From: Sphingomonas sp.
GTDB lineage: Bacteria; Pseudomonadota; Alphaproteobacteria; Sphingomonadales; Sphingomonadaceae
Reading direction: 5' to 3'
DNA: 64,000 nt
Assembly (NCBI GenBank): GCA_021732445.1
Contig: JAKFUZ010000001.1
Location: 166,529-230,528 of the forward strand
Part shown: in pieces, positions 40,907-51,162 of the stretch
Numbering within the stretch: the stretch's first letter is position 1
Layout of the letters: every line of letters begins with the position of its first letter
Program-made: the position numbers and the translations under genes
Notes under the pieces: generated by a model
The model's input: the letters and a program-made list of their open reading frames with translations, nothing else
What the model was told of the DNA's origin: nothing
Database searches by the model: none

Positions 40907-41689
40907 TCAGGCGCCTTTGAACACGGCTTTGCGCTTTTGCAGGAAGCTGATGGCGCCTTCCATGGCATCCTCGGTCTGCCCGGCGATCGACTGGCGCTCG
41001 GCCTCGCCTGCCATCGCGGCAGCGTACTCGCACTCAAGCGCCGCCGCGAGCCCCTGGCGCATCAGCCCGAGCGCGACCGTCGGCCCGGCGGCAAGCCGCG
41101 TCGCCAGCGCCATCGCTTCTTCCATCAGCACCGCATCGGGCACGCATTTGTGGATGAGGCCCCATTCAGCGGCCTTGGGTCCGTAGACGCGCTCGCCAAG
41201 CAGCATCATTTCGGTGGCGCGCGCCTTGCCTACCAGCCGCGCGAGCATCCACGACGCGCCGCCATCGGGGACGAGGCCGATATTGACGAAGGCCTGCAGG
41301 AAATAGCCACTCTCCCCCGCGATGCAGAAATCGGCCGCGAGCGCGAGGCTGCACCCGATGCCGGCGGCGGGGCCATTCACCGCGCTGACGATCGGCACCC
41401 ACGCGTGCGCTATCTTCACCATCGTCGGGTTATAGCTGTTGGTGAGCGAATTCTTCGCGCGCGCGGCCGGCGACACCTGCGCCTGATCGCGCCCGGCCAG
41501 GTCCGCCCCCGAACAAAAAGCGCGCCCCTCGCCGGTGATCAATACCGCACGGGCGCCACCGAGATTTTCGATCGCATGGCCGATTTCCTCAAACATCTGC
41601 GGCGGTGCCGCGTTGAGCCGCTCGGGGCGGTTGAGGGTGAGCACCAGCACATCGCCGTCACGCGTCACCCGGATCATTTCATAGCTCAT
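40907..41689 (-). CDS. Enoyl-CoA hydratase/isomerase family protein
   Basis: 260 residues, crotonase fold. Oxyanion-hole segments are ALITGEGRAFCSGADLAG (approximately; the sequence reads VLITGEGRAFCSGADL) and AVNGPAAGIGCSLALAADFC, the latter with NIGLVPDGGASWMLARLVG next. It may hydrate an enoyl-CoA in fatty- or branched-chain acid breakdown that yields propionyl-CoA. The ATG at 41689 overlaps the epimerase stop as ATGA; longer in-frame starts run through the epimerase gene in another frame. Confidence 0.88.
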   Translation of the reverse strand: MSYEMIRVTRDGDVLVLTLNRPERLNAAPPQMFEEIGHAIENLGGARAVLITGEGRAFCSGADLAGRDQAQVSPAARAKNSLTNSYNPTMVKIAHAWVPIVSAVNGPAAGIGCSLALAADFCIAGESGYFLQAFVNIGLVPDGGASWMLARLVGKARATEMMLLGERVYGPKAAEWGLIHKCVPDAVLMEEAMALATRLAAGPTVALGLMRQGLAAALECEYAAAMAGEAERQSIAGQTEDAMEGAISFLQKRKAVFKGA

Positions 41690-42108
41690 GCATGCGGCTC
41701 CTTGGGTGTTTCCATTATTTCGGTGAGTACCCCGCCCATGTCCCTGGGGTGCACGAAAAAGATGAGCGTGCCGTGCGCGCCGATGCGCGGCTCGCCGAGT
41801 AGCTTGGCGCCCTTGGCCTCGAACCACGCCTTGGCCTCGTGGATGTCGGGCACTTCGTAGCAGACATGGTGCTGCCCGCCTGCTGGGTTCTTGGCGAGGA
41901 AGCCGTGGATCGGCGACGCCTCGCCCAGCGGCTCGATCAGCTCGATCTGCGTGTTGGGCGTATCGACGAAACACACGCGCACGCCCTGCGCGGGCAGATC
42001 GAACGGCGCGTGGATTTTGGTCGCGCCGAGCACGTCGCGGTAAAGCGCGACGCCCGCCTCGATGGAAGCCGTGGCTATGCCAATATGGTTGAGGCGACCC
42101 AGGATCAT
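41686..42108 (-). CDS. mce: Methylmalonyl-CoA epimerase
   Basis: 140 residues, two VOC-fold modules. It interconverts (S)- and (R)-methylmalonyl-CoA between PccAB and the mutase. Metal ligand segments are LNHIGIATASIEAGV near the N-terminus, GGQHHVCYEVPDI in the middle and HGTLIFFVHP with the C-terminal Glu in LTEIME nearby. It overlaps the 70-aa gene upstream and the hydratase gene downstream by four bases each, so it is firmly within the operon. Confidence 0.93.
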   Translation of the reverse strand: MILGRLNHIGIATASIEAGVALYRDVLGATKIHAPFDLPAQGVRVCFVDTPNTQIELIEPLGEASPIHGFLAKNPAGGQHHVCYEVPDIHEAKAWFEAKGAKLLGEPRIGAHGTLIFFVHPRDMGGVLTEIMETPKEPHA

Positions 42109-42317
42109 TGTTCGATCCTGGGCATGCGGGGACCGCCGCGCGTCATTTCGATCATCGTTTCGATGCGGACGAGCCGGCGTTCATGGTCGAACAGGTCGCG
42201 CCCCTGATCCTTCATCTCGCCGACCAGCGTTTCGATCGATTTCTCGAGCCCCTCCACGCGCGACCGCAGCAGGATCACGCTTTCGATCGCCTTATAGGCG
42301 TCGCTGAACGAACTCAC
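42105..42317 (-). CDS. Small coiled-coil-like hypothetical protein
   Basis: 70 residues, strongly charged with a heptad-like helical middle (VEGLEKSIETLVGEMKDQG, then HERRLVRIETMIEM). No family recognised. Overlaps the ribbon-helix-helix-like gene before it and mce after it by four bases each. Together with its upstream neighbour it may form a regulator-partner pair, but the sequence alone does not show a toxin fold. Confidence 0.6.
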   Translation of the reverse strand: MSSFSDAYKAIESVILLRSRVEGLEKSIETLVGEMKDQGRDLFDHERRLVRIETMIEMTRGGPRMPRIEQ

Positions 42318-42607
42318 TTGCCGCCCAGCCCGGCGCGCTCGGCGCGGGCCGCTCGCAGTTCGACATAAGCCGCCTCGATCATCGCGGTCATCCGGTCGAA
42401 ACTGCTCGCAATGGCCGGCACCGCTTCGTTTAGTTCGGCCACCAGGATCGCGAGCTTGTCATCCTCGTTCAGCGGCGCATCAGCCATATACTGGCTCGAC
42501 GCCTCGCGCAGCACATGCCCGACCGACATGCCGCTCCCACGCGCAAACGCATCGAGCGCCGCCTTCTGGTCGGGGCTAGTGAGAAAGGTCACACGTTCGG
42601 TCTGCAT
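42314..42607 (-). CDS. Possible ribbon-helix-helix regulator
   Basis: 97 residues. The N-terminus RVTFLTSPDQKAALDAFARG plus SVGHVLREASSQYM looks like the strand-helix-helix of a MetJ/Arc-type DNA-binding domain. A second helical region with LAILVAELNEAVPAIASSFD follows. A near-ideal promoter and TAAGGAGCA ribosome site lie directly upstream, so it probably opens the mce-ech-scpA-bioB-pccA transcript. It could autoregulate at this promoter. Confidence 0.6.
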   Translation of the reverse strand: MQTERVTFLTSPDQKAALDAFARGSGMSVGHVLREASSQYMADAPLNEDDKLAILVAELNEAVPAIASSFDRMTAMIEAAYVELRAARAERAGLGGK

Positions 42608-42627
42608 CGCATGCTCCTTATCATGTG

Positions 42628-42655
42628 ATTATAATACGTCATGCGAGTGGCGCAA
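42628..42655 (-). promoter_or_regulatory. Sigma-70-like promoter for the mce-scpA-pccA operon
   Basis: On the minus strand, TTGCGC (42655-42650) and a perfect TATAAT (42633-42628) are 16 bases apart, with AAGGAG at about 42618 and the ATG at 42607. This AT-rich gap (42608-42659) is the only clear start of transcription I see between pccB and pccA. Confidence 0.65.
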
Positions 42656-42659
42656 GGCG

Positions 42660-43052
42660 CTACGAGCTTGGCACAGACCGATCATGGATGAACACTTCGA
42701 GTTTGAGCGCCGCCACATCGATTGCGGCAATGATCGACTCGATTTCTTGCTTCGCGTTCTCCAAAGGGTCCAATGCTGAGGCCAATTTAGCTCGCTTCGA
42801 ATCGCGAGAAATGGACTGTATTGATCGAACAAATCGCCCAATCCCACCGCCGCCGCGCATCATTGAGCCTCTTCTTTTCACCTCCTGAGAATATTCGAAT
42901 CTCTGAGCCTTGATTTGATCTGATAATAACTTCTTTTTGATCACGTAACCGCGTTTTAGGATTTTGAGTTCCTTTATGGCGAGCTTGGCTTGCTCTACCG
43001 ACTCAACATTGCAACTCAAACGATCCCCAGCGATTTGAACAAGGCTTCCCAT
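42660..43052 (-). CDS. Low-GC hypothetical protein inserted in the propionate operon
   Basis: 130 residues, highly charged and helical (SVEQAKLAIKELKILKRGYV, LLSDQIKAQRFEYSQEVKRR). A glycine-rich turn MMRGGGGIGRF sits in the centre. No family recognised. Composition is clearly foreign: one counted 60-base line is 47% GC against 60-65% in the flanking genes. It starts 26 bases after the pccB stop and ends just before the promoter at 42628-42655. Possibly a horizontally acquired passenger. Confidence 0.6.
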   Translation of the reverse strand: MGSLVQIAGDRLSCNVESVEQAKLAIKELKILKRGYVIKKKLLSDQIKAQRFEYSQEVKRRGSMMRGGGGIGRFVRSIQSISRDSKRAKLASALDPLENAKQEIESIIAAIDVAALKLEVFIHDRSVPSS

Positions 43053-43078
43053 TTTAGCGCCCCTAACATGATTAAGCG

Positions 43079-44605
<1,527 letters not shown>

Positions 44606-44664
44606 GGGCACCCTCGCCTAGTTGCAACGCATCCTCCTTTCAGCGAAATGCAGGTGGATGCAAC

Positions 44665-45678
44665 TCACAGTTTGACGATGCCCATGTCGATAAGGCTGCG
44701 CGCGGTGTCTTCCAGCGTGGCGGCGGCGTCACGCGGCTCCCAGCCGAGCCGCTCAAACGCATGGGCGGCAGGTGTTGCGCGGGTTTGCCCCAGTTCGCCG
44801 ACGACAAAGCGCACCGCCGGGTCAAACAGCCCCAGCGCGCGCAGCAGAAAATCGGGCAGCCGCCGGGTCGGCACCTTGCGCCCTTCCGCCCCCAGCCGCT
44901 CGCGCAAGATGGCGGCAATCTCGTGCATCATCAGGAATGGACCGGAAGCGATGAACCGCTCGCCATCCATGCCCGGCGCGGTCAGCAGGCGAACGTGCAA
45001 ATCGGCGACATCGCGCACATCGACAATGCCAAAGCCGAAATTCGGCAGGCCGGGCAGCGCGCCTGAAATCAGCCTGCGCACCAGTTCGATGGAGCCGGAA
45101 AAATCGCCGCTGAGCACAGGGCCGAATACGCCGGCCGGGTTCACGGTGCAAATCTCCATGCCGCCGCCATGCGCCAAAACCCAGTCGCGGGCGGCACGCT
45201 CGGCGAGCGTTTTCGATTTGGCATAAGCGTTCACCTGCCGGCCATTGAGGTCGGTCCAGTCCGCCTCCGAATAGGTCGTGCGCCCCTGATGCCCATAAGC
45301 GATGGCGGCAACGGACGACGTCAGCACCACGCGCTGCACACCAGCCTCGGCGGCGAATTTCACTGCCCGGAGCGCCCCGTCGCGCGCCGGCACGATCAGA
45401 TCGTCCTCATGCCTGACCGCGCCCAAAGGCAGCGGCGAGGCGACGTGCACGACATGCGTGCACCCCTTCATGGCTGCCGCCCAGCCCTCATCCCGCGTGA
45501 GGTCGGCTGCAAAAAACCGGAGTTGCCCGGCCGGCACCGCCAGCGTGTGGCCGACCTCGGCCTCGCGCGCCAGATTGCGGATGGTGGTGTTGACCACCCA
45601 GCCTTCGGCCGCGAGCTGCCGGATGACGAAGCCGCCAATATAGCCGCTGCCGCCTGTCACCAAAACCTGCTTGCTCAT
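44665..45678 (-). CDS. NAD(P)-dependent reductase, extended SDR (dihydroflavonol-4-reductase-like)
   Basis: 337 residues. Cofactor-binding VLVTGGSGYIGGFVIRQLAAEG is at the N-terminus; VVHVASPLPLG and VVLTSSVAAIAYG follow. The catalytic Tyr-Lys is in NAYAKSKTLAE, and TVNPAGVFGPVLSGD continues the fold. It likely reduces a carbonyl with NADPH; substrate unknown. The ATG at 45678 was chosen as it begins directly with MSKQVLVTGG. It is downstream of gor, 29 bases away. Confidence 0.86.
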   Translation of the reverse strand: MSKQVLVTGGSGYIGGFVIRQLAAEGWVVNTTIRNLAREAEVGHTLAVPAGQLRFFAADLTRDEGWAAAMKGCTHVVHVASPLPLGAVRHEDDLIVPARDGALRAVKFAAEAGVQRVVLTSSVAAIAYGHQGRTTYSEADWTDLNGRQVNAYAKSKTLAERAARDWVLAHGGGMEICTVNPAGVFGPVLSGDFSGSIELVRRLISGALPGLPNFGFGIVDVRDVADLHVRLLTAPGMDGERFIASGPFLMMHEIAAILRERLGAEGRKVPTRRLPDFLLRALGLFDPAVRFVVGELGQTRATPAAHAFERLGWEPRDAAATLEDTARSLIDMGIVKL

Positions 45679-45707
45679 TGGCGGGTCTCCCGTTTGCTGG
45701 GCCATTG

Positions 45708-47057
45708 TCAGCGCATCAATACCAGTTCTTCGGCCATTGTCGGGTGCAGCGCGACGGTTGCGTCAAAATCCGCCTTGGTCGCGCCCATCTTCACGGCGAT
45801 TGCCGCTGCCTGAAGAATTTCCGGTGCATCGGGACCAATCATGTGCAGCCCGACAATTCGGTTAGTTTCGCTGTCGCAGATCATCTTGTAAAGGCCGCGC
45901 TCGTTGCGCCCGGCAAGCACATTCTTCATCGCGCGAAAGTCCGAGGTGAAGACCCGCACCGAACCATATTTATGCTTTGCCTCCCCTTCGGTAAGCCCAA
46001 CGCCTGCCAGCGGCGGATGGCTGAACACGGCCGACGGGATGCACGAATAGTCCACGGTCGTCGGCTTGTTGCCGAAAACACTGTCAGCAAAGGCCTGACC
46101 CTCCCGGATCGCGACAGGCGTCAACTGTACGCGGTCGGTAACGTCGCCCACCGCATAAATGCTCGCGCAGGTCGACTGGCTGGCCGCGTTCGCGTGCACC
46201 GCGCCCTTGGCGTTTAGCGCCACGCCCGCCGTCTCAAGCCCCAGCCCGTCGGTGTTGGGCACGCGGCCGGTGGCGAACATCACCAGATCGGCGTCCATCG
46301 GGTCGCACCCGTGCAGCTCGACGTGCAGCTGGCCATCGGCGCGCTTTTCGATTGACTTGAACGTGCGATTGAACCGGAACTGGATGCCCTTGGCGAGCGA
46401 AATCTGGAGCAGCCGGTCGCGTATCTGTTCGTCATAGCCGCGCAGCAACTGGTCGCTGCGGTTGACCAGTGTCACCTTGGCGCCAAGCTCGTGGAAAATG
46501 CCGGCGAACTCATTGGCGATATACCCGGCGCCGGCGATCACCACCCGCTTGGGCAAATCCGCCAGGTGAAATACCTCGTTGGAGGTGATCGCGTGTTCGG
46601 CGCCCGGAAAATCCAGCAATTGTGGCCGCGCGCCGGTTGCAATCAGCAACCGCCCCGCTGTTACCTCGCGCCCATCGGCCAGCCGCACGCTGTTGGGGCC
46701 ACAGACTATGGCGCGCTGCTCGATTATCTCGACCCGGTGGCTTTCCAGCGTGGAGGTATAGGCCGCGTTAAGCCGGTCCACCTCGGCCAGCACATTGTTG
46801 CGCAGCCTTGGCCAGTCGAAGTTACAATCCGGCACATCCCAGCCAAAGCAGCGCGCGTCGGCAAGATCTTCGGCAAAATGCGCGCCGTAGAACAGCAGCT
46901 TTTTGGGCACGCACCCCCGGATGACGCAGGTGCCCCCGACACGGAACTCCTCGGCAATCGCAACCCTTGCCCCGTGCGCCGCCGACACTCGCGCCGCGCG
47001 CACCCCGCCAGAGCCCGCGCCAATCACGAACAGGTCATAGTCATAGGGTGCGGTCAT
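45708..47057 (-). CDS. gor: Glutathione-disulfide reductase
   Basis: 449 residues, FAD/NADPH enzyme regenerating reduced glutathione in the cytoplasm. FAD site FVIGAGSGGVRAARVSA, redox disulfide GGTCVIRGCVPKKLLFYG, NADPH motif VIAGAGYIANEFAG with a following VNRSDQLLRGYDEQIR, and the C-terminal active-site His in DATVALHPTMAEELV. Upstream, the in-frame extension has no family sequence, so the ATG at 47057 is preferred. Confidence 0.95.
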   Translation of the reverse strand: MTAPYDYDLFVIGAGSGGVRAARVSAAHGARVAIAEEFRVGGTCVIRGCVPKKLLFYGAHFAEDLADARCFGWDVPDCNFDWPRLRNNVLAEVDRLNAAYTSTLESHRVEIIEQRAIVCGPNSVRLADGREVTAGRLLIATGARPQLLDFPGAEHAITSNEVFHLADLPKRVVIAGAGYIANEFAGIFHELGAKVTLVNRSDQLLRGYDEQIRDRLLQISLAKGIQFRFNRTFKSIEKRADGQLHVELHGCDPMDADLVMFATGRVPNTDGLGLETAGVALNAKGAVHANAASQSTCASIYAVGDVTDRVQLTPVAIREGQAFADSVFGNKPTTVDYSCIPSAVFSHPPLAGVGLTEGEAKHKYGSVRVFTSDFRAMKNVLAGRNERGLYKMICDSETNRIVGLHMIGPDAPEILQAAAIAVKMGATKADFDATVALHPTMAEELVLMR

Positions 47058-47120
47058 GCAGGGTCTCCTTGAGCATTGGCGCGGCTGACATAGGCCATGG
47101 TTCCGTGCGTGCAACCAGCC

Positions 47121-48641
47121 CTAGCCAAAGGCGCGGCGCAGCAAATCCTGGGTGGAGGGGTCAAAATCGAGGTCGCCGCTGCCTGCGGCCTTGGCCATGT
47201 GCTTGCCAAGCTCCACGCCAAATTGATCGAACGCATTGAGGCCAAGCAGCGCGGCGCTCACAAATGTTCGGTGCTCGTAAAAGGCGATAAGCGCGCCAAG
47301 CGTGCGCGCATCCAGCAGGTCGAGCAGGATCGTGCTGCTTGGCCGGTCGCCGGGATAATCGCGCGCAAGATCGGCGGCATTCGCGCGACCCTTCATCAGG
47401 GCAGCGCCCTGGGCAAAGCAGTTGAGCAGCAACTGCCGGTGGTGCTCGTCGGCCAGCGCATCGCCAGGCTCGATCACCGCGACAAATTCCACCGGCACCA
47501 GCCGCGTGCCCTGGTGGAGGAGCTGGAACACCGCGTGCTGCGCGTCGGTGCCCACCCCGCCCCAGGTGATCGGTGCCGAGGCGCGCCCAAGCGGCTTTCC
47601 CTCGGCCGTAACCGACTTGCCGTTTGATTCCATCTCAAGCTGCTGGAGATAGCTTGGCAACAGCCGCAGCCGCTCATCATAGGCAAAGGTTGCGCGCGTC
47701 TCACAGTGCCTGACCTGCGCATAGAACAGGTCGGCAAAGGCGGCGAGCGCGGGTGCGTTTTCGTGGAGCGCGGCAAGGCGGAAGTGGCGGTCCATTTCGC
47801 CGGCTCCCTCAAGCATTTCGGCAAACGCATCCCAGCCAAGCGCAAGGGCCGCTGGAAAACCGATTGACGACCATAAGGAATAGCGCCCGCCAACCGACTC
47901 GGCAAAGGGGAGCACGCGGGTTTCATCCACCCCCCATTCCACCGCTTTGTCGGGCGCGGCGGTGAGCGCGATGACGCGGCCAAACGGGTCGTCCACGCCG
48001 CCCTCGCGCAGCCATTCCAGCGCACTTTCGGCATTGAGCAATGTTTCGGTGGTCGTGAAGGTTTTGGAGGCGATGGCGATGAGCGTCGTCATCGGGTCGA
48101 GCCGCGCAAAGGCTTCTTCAAGCGCTGCGCCATCGACGTTGGAGACAATCGCCACGTCATAGCGGTTGTCGTCGCGGCCCAGCGCATCGACCAGCAAATC
48201 CGGCCCGAGTGCTGAGCCGCCAATGCCGATATGCAATATGTTGCGCACCGCCCCCATCGCGCCGCTTTCAATCGCGTCGATCAGCGCCCGCATCCGCGCG
48301 TGCAGTGTCGCTGCCCGCACAACCGATGCCGGGGCGCCTTCGCCGCGCTCGGCCGTGTGCTCGACTGCCCGGCCTTCAGTTATGTTGATGGCCGCGCCCG
48401 AAAACAGCGCCTCGCGCTTGCCTGGCAGGTCCTGCGCCCTGGCCAACGCCTCGAAAGCGCAAACCGCCTCAGCCGTCAAATGCGTTTTCGACCAGTCGAA
48501 ATGCAGGCCCGCGACATCGACCGAAAACCGCGCGACCCGCGCCGGGTCCGCGGCGAACAGCGCTTCCAGCCGGGGCGGTGCCAAAGCGTCGATATTGGTC
48601 CAGGCGGCAGCGGACGCAGCAAGTGACGCAGCAGATGACAT
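47121..48641 (-). CDS. pgi: Glucose-6-phosphate isomerase
   Basis: 506 residues. It interconverts glucose 6-phosphate and fructose 6-phosphate. The sugar-phosphate isomerase motifs are ILHIGIGGSALGPDLLVDAL, IASKTFTTTETLLNA, GRYSLWSSIGFPAALALG, and the catalytic region in ESNGKSVTAEG. C-terminal YEHRTFVSAALLGLNAFDQFGVELGK is also diagnostic. The ATG at 48641 yields MSSAASLAAS; the longer frame has only low-complexity residues. Divergent from lepB with a 123-base gap. Confidence 0.95.
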   Translation of the reverse strand: MSSAASLAASAAAWTNIDALAPPRLEALFAADPARVARFSVDVAGLHFDWSKTHLTAEAVCAFEALARAQDLPGKREALFSGAAINITEGRAVEHTAERGEGAPASVVRAATLHARMRALIDAIESGAMGAVRNILHIGIGGSALGPDLLVDALGRDDNRYDVAIVSNVDGAALEEAFARLDPMTTLIAIASKTFTTTETLLNAESALEWLREGGVDDPFGRVIALTAAPDKAVEWGVDETRVLPFAESVGGRYSLWSSIGFPAALALGWDAFAEMLEGAGEMDRHFRLAALHENAPALAAFADLFYAQVRHCETRATFAYDERLRLLPSYLQQLEMESNGKSVTAEGKPLGRASAPITWGGVGTDAQHAVFQLLHQGTRLVPVEFVAVIEPGDALADEHHRQLLLNCFAQGAALMKGRANAADLARDYPGDRPSSTILLDLLDARTLGALIAFYEHRTFVSAALLGLNAFDQFGVELGKHMAKAAGSGDLDFDPSTQDLLRRAFG

Positions 48642-48764
48642 GGCAGGCCTCTTTTGGCGGATACAGCGTTTCGTCAAAAGCGCTCTAGCGCCGCCACCGC
48701 CCGGCCGCCAGCGGCATCGGCGCGCTTGACGGCGCAATCGCGGGCACGCAAAGCCGCAACCACT

Positions 48765-49589
48765 ATGGATGACACGCAGATAACGACCGCCCCGGCCAAA
48801 CCCAGACCACGCTCAGAATGGCTTGAGAATGTGCGATTTGCGCTGACATTTCTGCTGCTCGCCTTGCTTTTCCGCAGTTTTTTGTTCTCGGCCTATAATA
48901 TTCCGTCGCAGTCGATGCTGCCCCGGCTGCTGATCGGCGATTATCTCATCGTCTCGAAATGGAGCTATGGCTATTCGCGTTATTCGCTGCCGTTTTCGTT
49001 GCCGTTGATTCCGGGGCGTATTCTGGCGCGAGATCCGGCGCGCGGCGACACCGTGGTGTTTCGTGGCCCCGCGCCCGACAATCATGACGTCATCAAGCGC
49101 GTGATCGGCCTGCCGGGGGACACGGTGCAGATGCGCGGTGGCCAGGTCATCCTGAACGCGGTGGCCGTACCCAAGGAGCAGGTTGCCGATTTTGTCGTGC
49201 CGATCACGCCGAGCTATCCTGCCAGCGAGTGCCCGTTCCCGTTCCAGAAAACCGACCCCCGGGGCGCGCCGATTTGCCAATATCCGCAATTCCGCGAAAC
49301 ATTGCCCAATGGCCGAAGTTATCTGGTGCTCGATCGCGGCAGTTTTCCGCAGGCCGATGACACGCGCTTGTTCACGGTGCCGGCCGGCCATGTGTTCGTG
49401 ATGGGTGACAATCGCGATGACAGCGGCGACAGCCGGTTCGCGCCGCCCGAGGGCATGGGCTTTGTGCCAATTGAGAAAATTGCGGGCAAGGCGCAGGTGA
49501 TGTTCTTTTCAACCGACGGTACGGCGTCGCTTGCGCCCTGGACTTGGTTCACCGCAACGCGCTGGAACCGGATTGGCGGCGGCTTTTGA
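48765..49589 (+). CDS. lepB: Signal peptidase I
   Basis: 274 residues, membrane serine protease that removes signal peptides from exported proteins. One transmembrane helix (FALTFLLLALLFRSFLFSAY) is followed by box B with the catalytic Ser in IPSQSMLPRL, and the catalytic Lys in HDVIKRVIGLPGDTV. Box E GDNRDDSGDSRF is present. The ATG at 48765 gives a normal cytosolic head. It is the first gene of lepB-rnc-era-nitrilase; the stop overlaps the rnc start. Confidence 0.95.
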   Translation: MDDTQITTAPAKPRPRSEWLENVRFALTFLLLALLFRSFLFSAYNIPSQSMLPRLLIGDYLIVSKWSYGYSRYSLPFSLPLIPGRILARDPARGDTVVFRGPAPDNHDVIKRVIGLPGDTVQMRGGQVILNAVAVPKEQVADFVVPITPSYPASECPFPFQKTDPRGAPICQYPQFRETLPNGRSYLVLDRGSFPQADDTRLFTVPAGHVFVMGDNRDDSGDSRFAPPEGMGFVPIEKIAGKAQVMFFSTDGTASLAPWTWFTATRWNRIGGGF

Positions 49590-50260
49590 CCGAGGCCGCG
49601 CTTGCCGCCTGGCTTGGCGCAACGCTGGGCACCCCCGCGCGCGACCCGGCGCTTTATGCGCGCGCGCTTACCCATGGCAGCCATAGCGCCGACAATTATG
49701 AAAGGCTGGAGTTTCTGGGCGACCGCGTGCTCGGCCTGCTAATGGCCGAATGGCTGTTCGCGCTGTTCCCCAATGAACCGGAAGGGGCGCTGTCGAAGCG
49801 GCTGAACGCGCTGGTGACTGGCCCCGTCTGCGCGCAGGTGGCGCGCGCGGCCGGGGTTGCGCCCTATCTCAGGCTTGGCAAACAGGCGCGCGACGATGGC
49901 GCCTCCGACAGCGACAATGTGCTGGGCGACGTGATGGAAGCGCTGATCGGCGCGCTATACCTCGATCACGGCCTTGAGGCCGCCCGCACCGCCATTCACC
50001 GCTTGTGGGGCGAGCGCATCGGCAAAGACGCCGCCGCGCCGCAGCATCCCAAGTCCGCCCTGCAGGAATGGGCCGCCGCGCATAATCGCCGTCCGCCCGA
50101 TTATGTCGTGGTCGATCGTGCCGGCCCCCACCACGCGCCGCAGTTCCGGGTGCGGGTGGCGATTGGCAAGCTGGCCGAAGCCGAAGCGAGCGGCGCGTCG
50201 AAGCAGGAGGCCGAGACGGCGGCGGCGGCGGCACTGCTCGCCCGGTTGACCGCGCCATGA
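49586..50260 (+). CDS. rnc: Ribonuclease III
   Basis: 224 residues; double-strand-specific RNase that processes rRNA and mRNA. The signature NYERLEFLGDRVLGLLMAEW carries catalytic acidic residues, with a second set in DNVLGDVMEALIGALYLDHG. The C-terminal dsRNA-binding domain is PKSALQEWAAAHNRRPPDYVV to SKQEAETAAAAALLARL. I place the start at TTG 49586, four bases before the lepB stop ends (TTGA); a GTG at 49544 would give a longer head of unrelated residues. Confidence 0.92.
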   Translation: MTEAALAAWLGATLGTPARDPALYARALTHGSHSADNYERLEFLGDRVLGLLMAEWLFALFPNEPEGALSKRLNALVTGPVCAQVARAAGVAPYLRLGKQARDDGASDSDNVLGDVMEALIGALYLDHGLEAARTAIHRLWGERIGKDAAAPQHPKSALQEWAAAHNRRPPDYVVVDRAGPHHAPQFRVRVAIGKLAEAEASGASKQEAETAAAAALLARLTAP

Positions 50261-51162
50261 CCGACGCGCCGGGCGAAAGCTGCGGCCTTGTCGCCGTTGT
50301 CGGCGCGCCGAATGCGGGCAAATCAACACTTGTCAATGCCCTGGTGGGGCAAAAAGTCGCGATCGTCAGCCCCAAGGCGCAGACGACGCGCACGCGGCTG
50401 ATGGGCGTGGCGCTGGCCGGCCGCGCGCAGGTGCTGCTCGTCGACACGCCCGGCATTTTTGAACCGAGGCGCCGGCTTGACCGGGCGATGGTTGCGGCTG
50501 CCTGGAGCGGGGCCGAAGGCGCCGATGTGCTTGCGCTGGTGGTTGACGCCAAGGGCGGGCTTGGGCCAAAAGTTATGCCGATTGCCGAGAGCCTGGCCGG
50601 GCGGCGCGAGAAGAGGTTCCTCATCCTCAACAAGGTCGACATTGCCGACAAGGCGCGGCTGCTGACCCATGCCCAGCGGCTGAACGAGGCGGTCGGCTTT
50701 GCCGAGACGTTTTTCGTGAGCGCGGCAACCGGCGATGGCTTGCCCGAGCTTAAAGCGGCGCTGGCCGCGGCGATGCCCGCTGGCGCCTGGCACTTCCCCG
50801 AAGATCAGGTGTCGGACGCGACCGAACGGGCGCTGGCCGCTGAGGTGACGCGCGAGCAGCTATACCTACAGCTCCATGCCGAACTGCCCTATGCAAGCGC
50901 TGTCGAGACCGAGCAGTATAAGGAGCGCGACGATGGATCGGTGGAAATCCACCAGCAAATTCTTGTTGCGCGCGCAACGCAGCGCGCCATCGTGCTCGGC
51001 AAGGGGGGCGCCCGCATCAAGGAAATCGGCGCCCGCGCGCGCGCTGAGCTGTCGGGCTTGATGGAGCGCCCCGTGCACCTTTATCTGCACGTAAAGGTAA
51101 AGGAAAACTGGGATGAGGACCGCCAAGTATATCGCGACATAGGATTGGACTGGGTCGAATGA
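50257..51162 (+). CDS. era: GTPase Era
   Basis: 301 residues. Era couples 16S rRNA 3' processing and 30S assembly to growth. G1 GAPNAGKSTLVNALVG, G2 TTRTRLMG, G3 DTPGIFEP, G4 LNKVDIAD and G5 VSAATGDG lie in order. The KH domain near the C-terminus holds RAIVLGKGGARIKEIGARAR. The start overlaps the rnc stop as ATGA, and the stop overlaps the next start likewise. The gene order lepB-rnc-era is widely conserved. Confidence 0.96.
   Translation: MTDAPGESCGLVAVVGAPNAGKSTLVNALVGQKVAIVSPKAQTTRTRLMGVALAGRAQVLLVDTPGIFEPRRRLDRAMVAAAWSGAEGADVLALVVDAKGGLGPKVMPIAESLAGRREKRFLILNKVDIADKARLLTHAQRLNEAVGFAETFFVSAATGDGLPELKAALAAAMPAGAWHFPEDQVSDATERALAAEVTREQLYLQLHAELPYASAVETEQYKERDDGSVEIHQQILVARATQRAIVLGKGGARIKEIGARARAELSGLMERPVHLYLHVKVKENWDEDRQVYRDIGLDWVE

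Noticed and set aside
44621..44664. GTTGCAAC and a nearby ATGCAAC as a PccR-type site at pccB
   Set aside because: The known PccR element is TTTGCAAA repeated at 4-base spacing; spacing and sequence here do not fit, so I do not call an operator.
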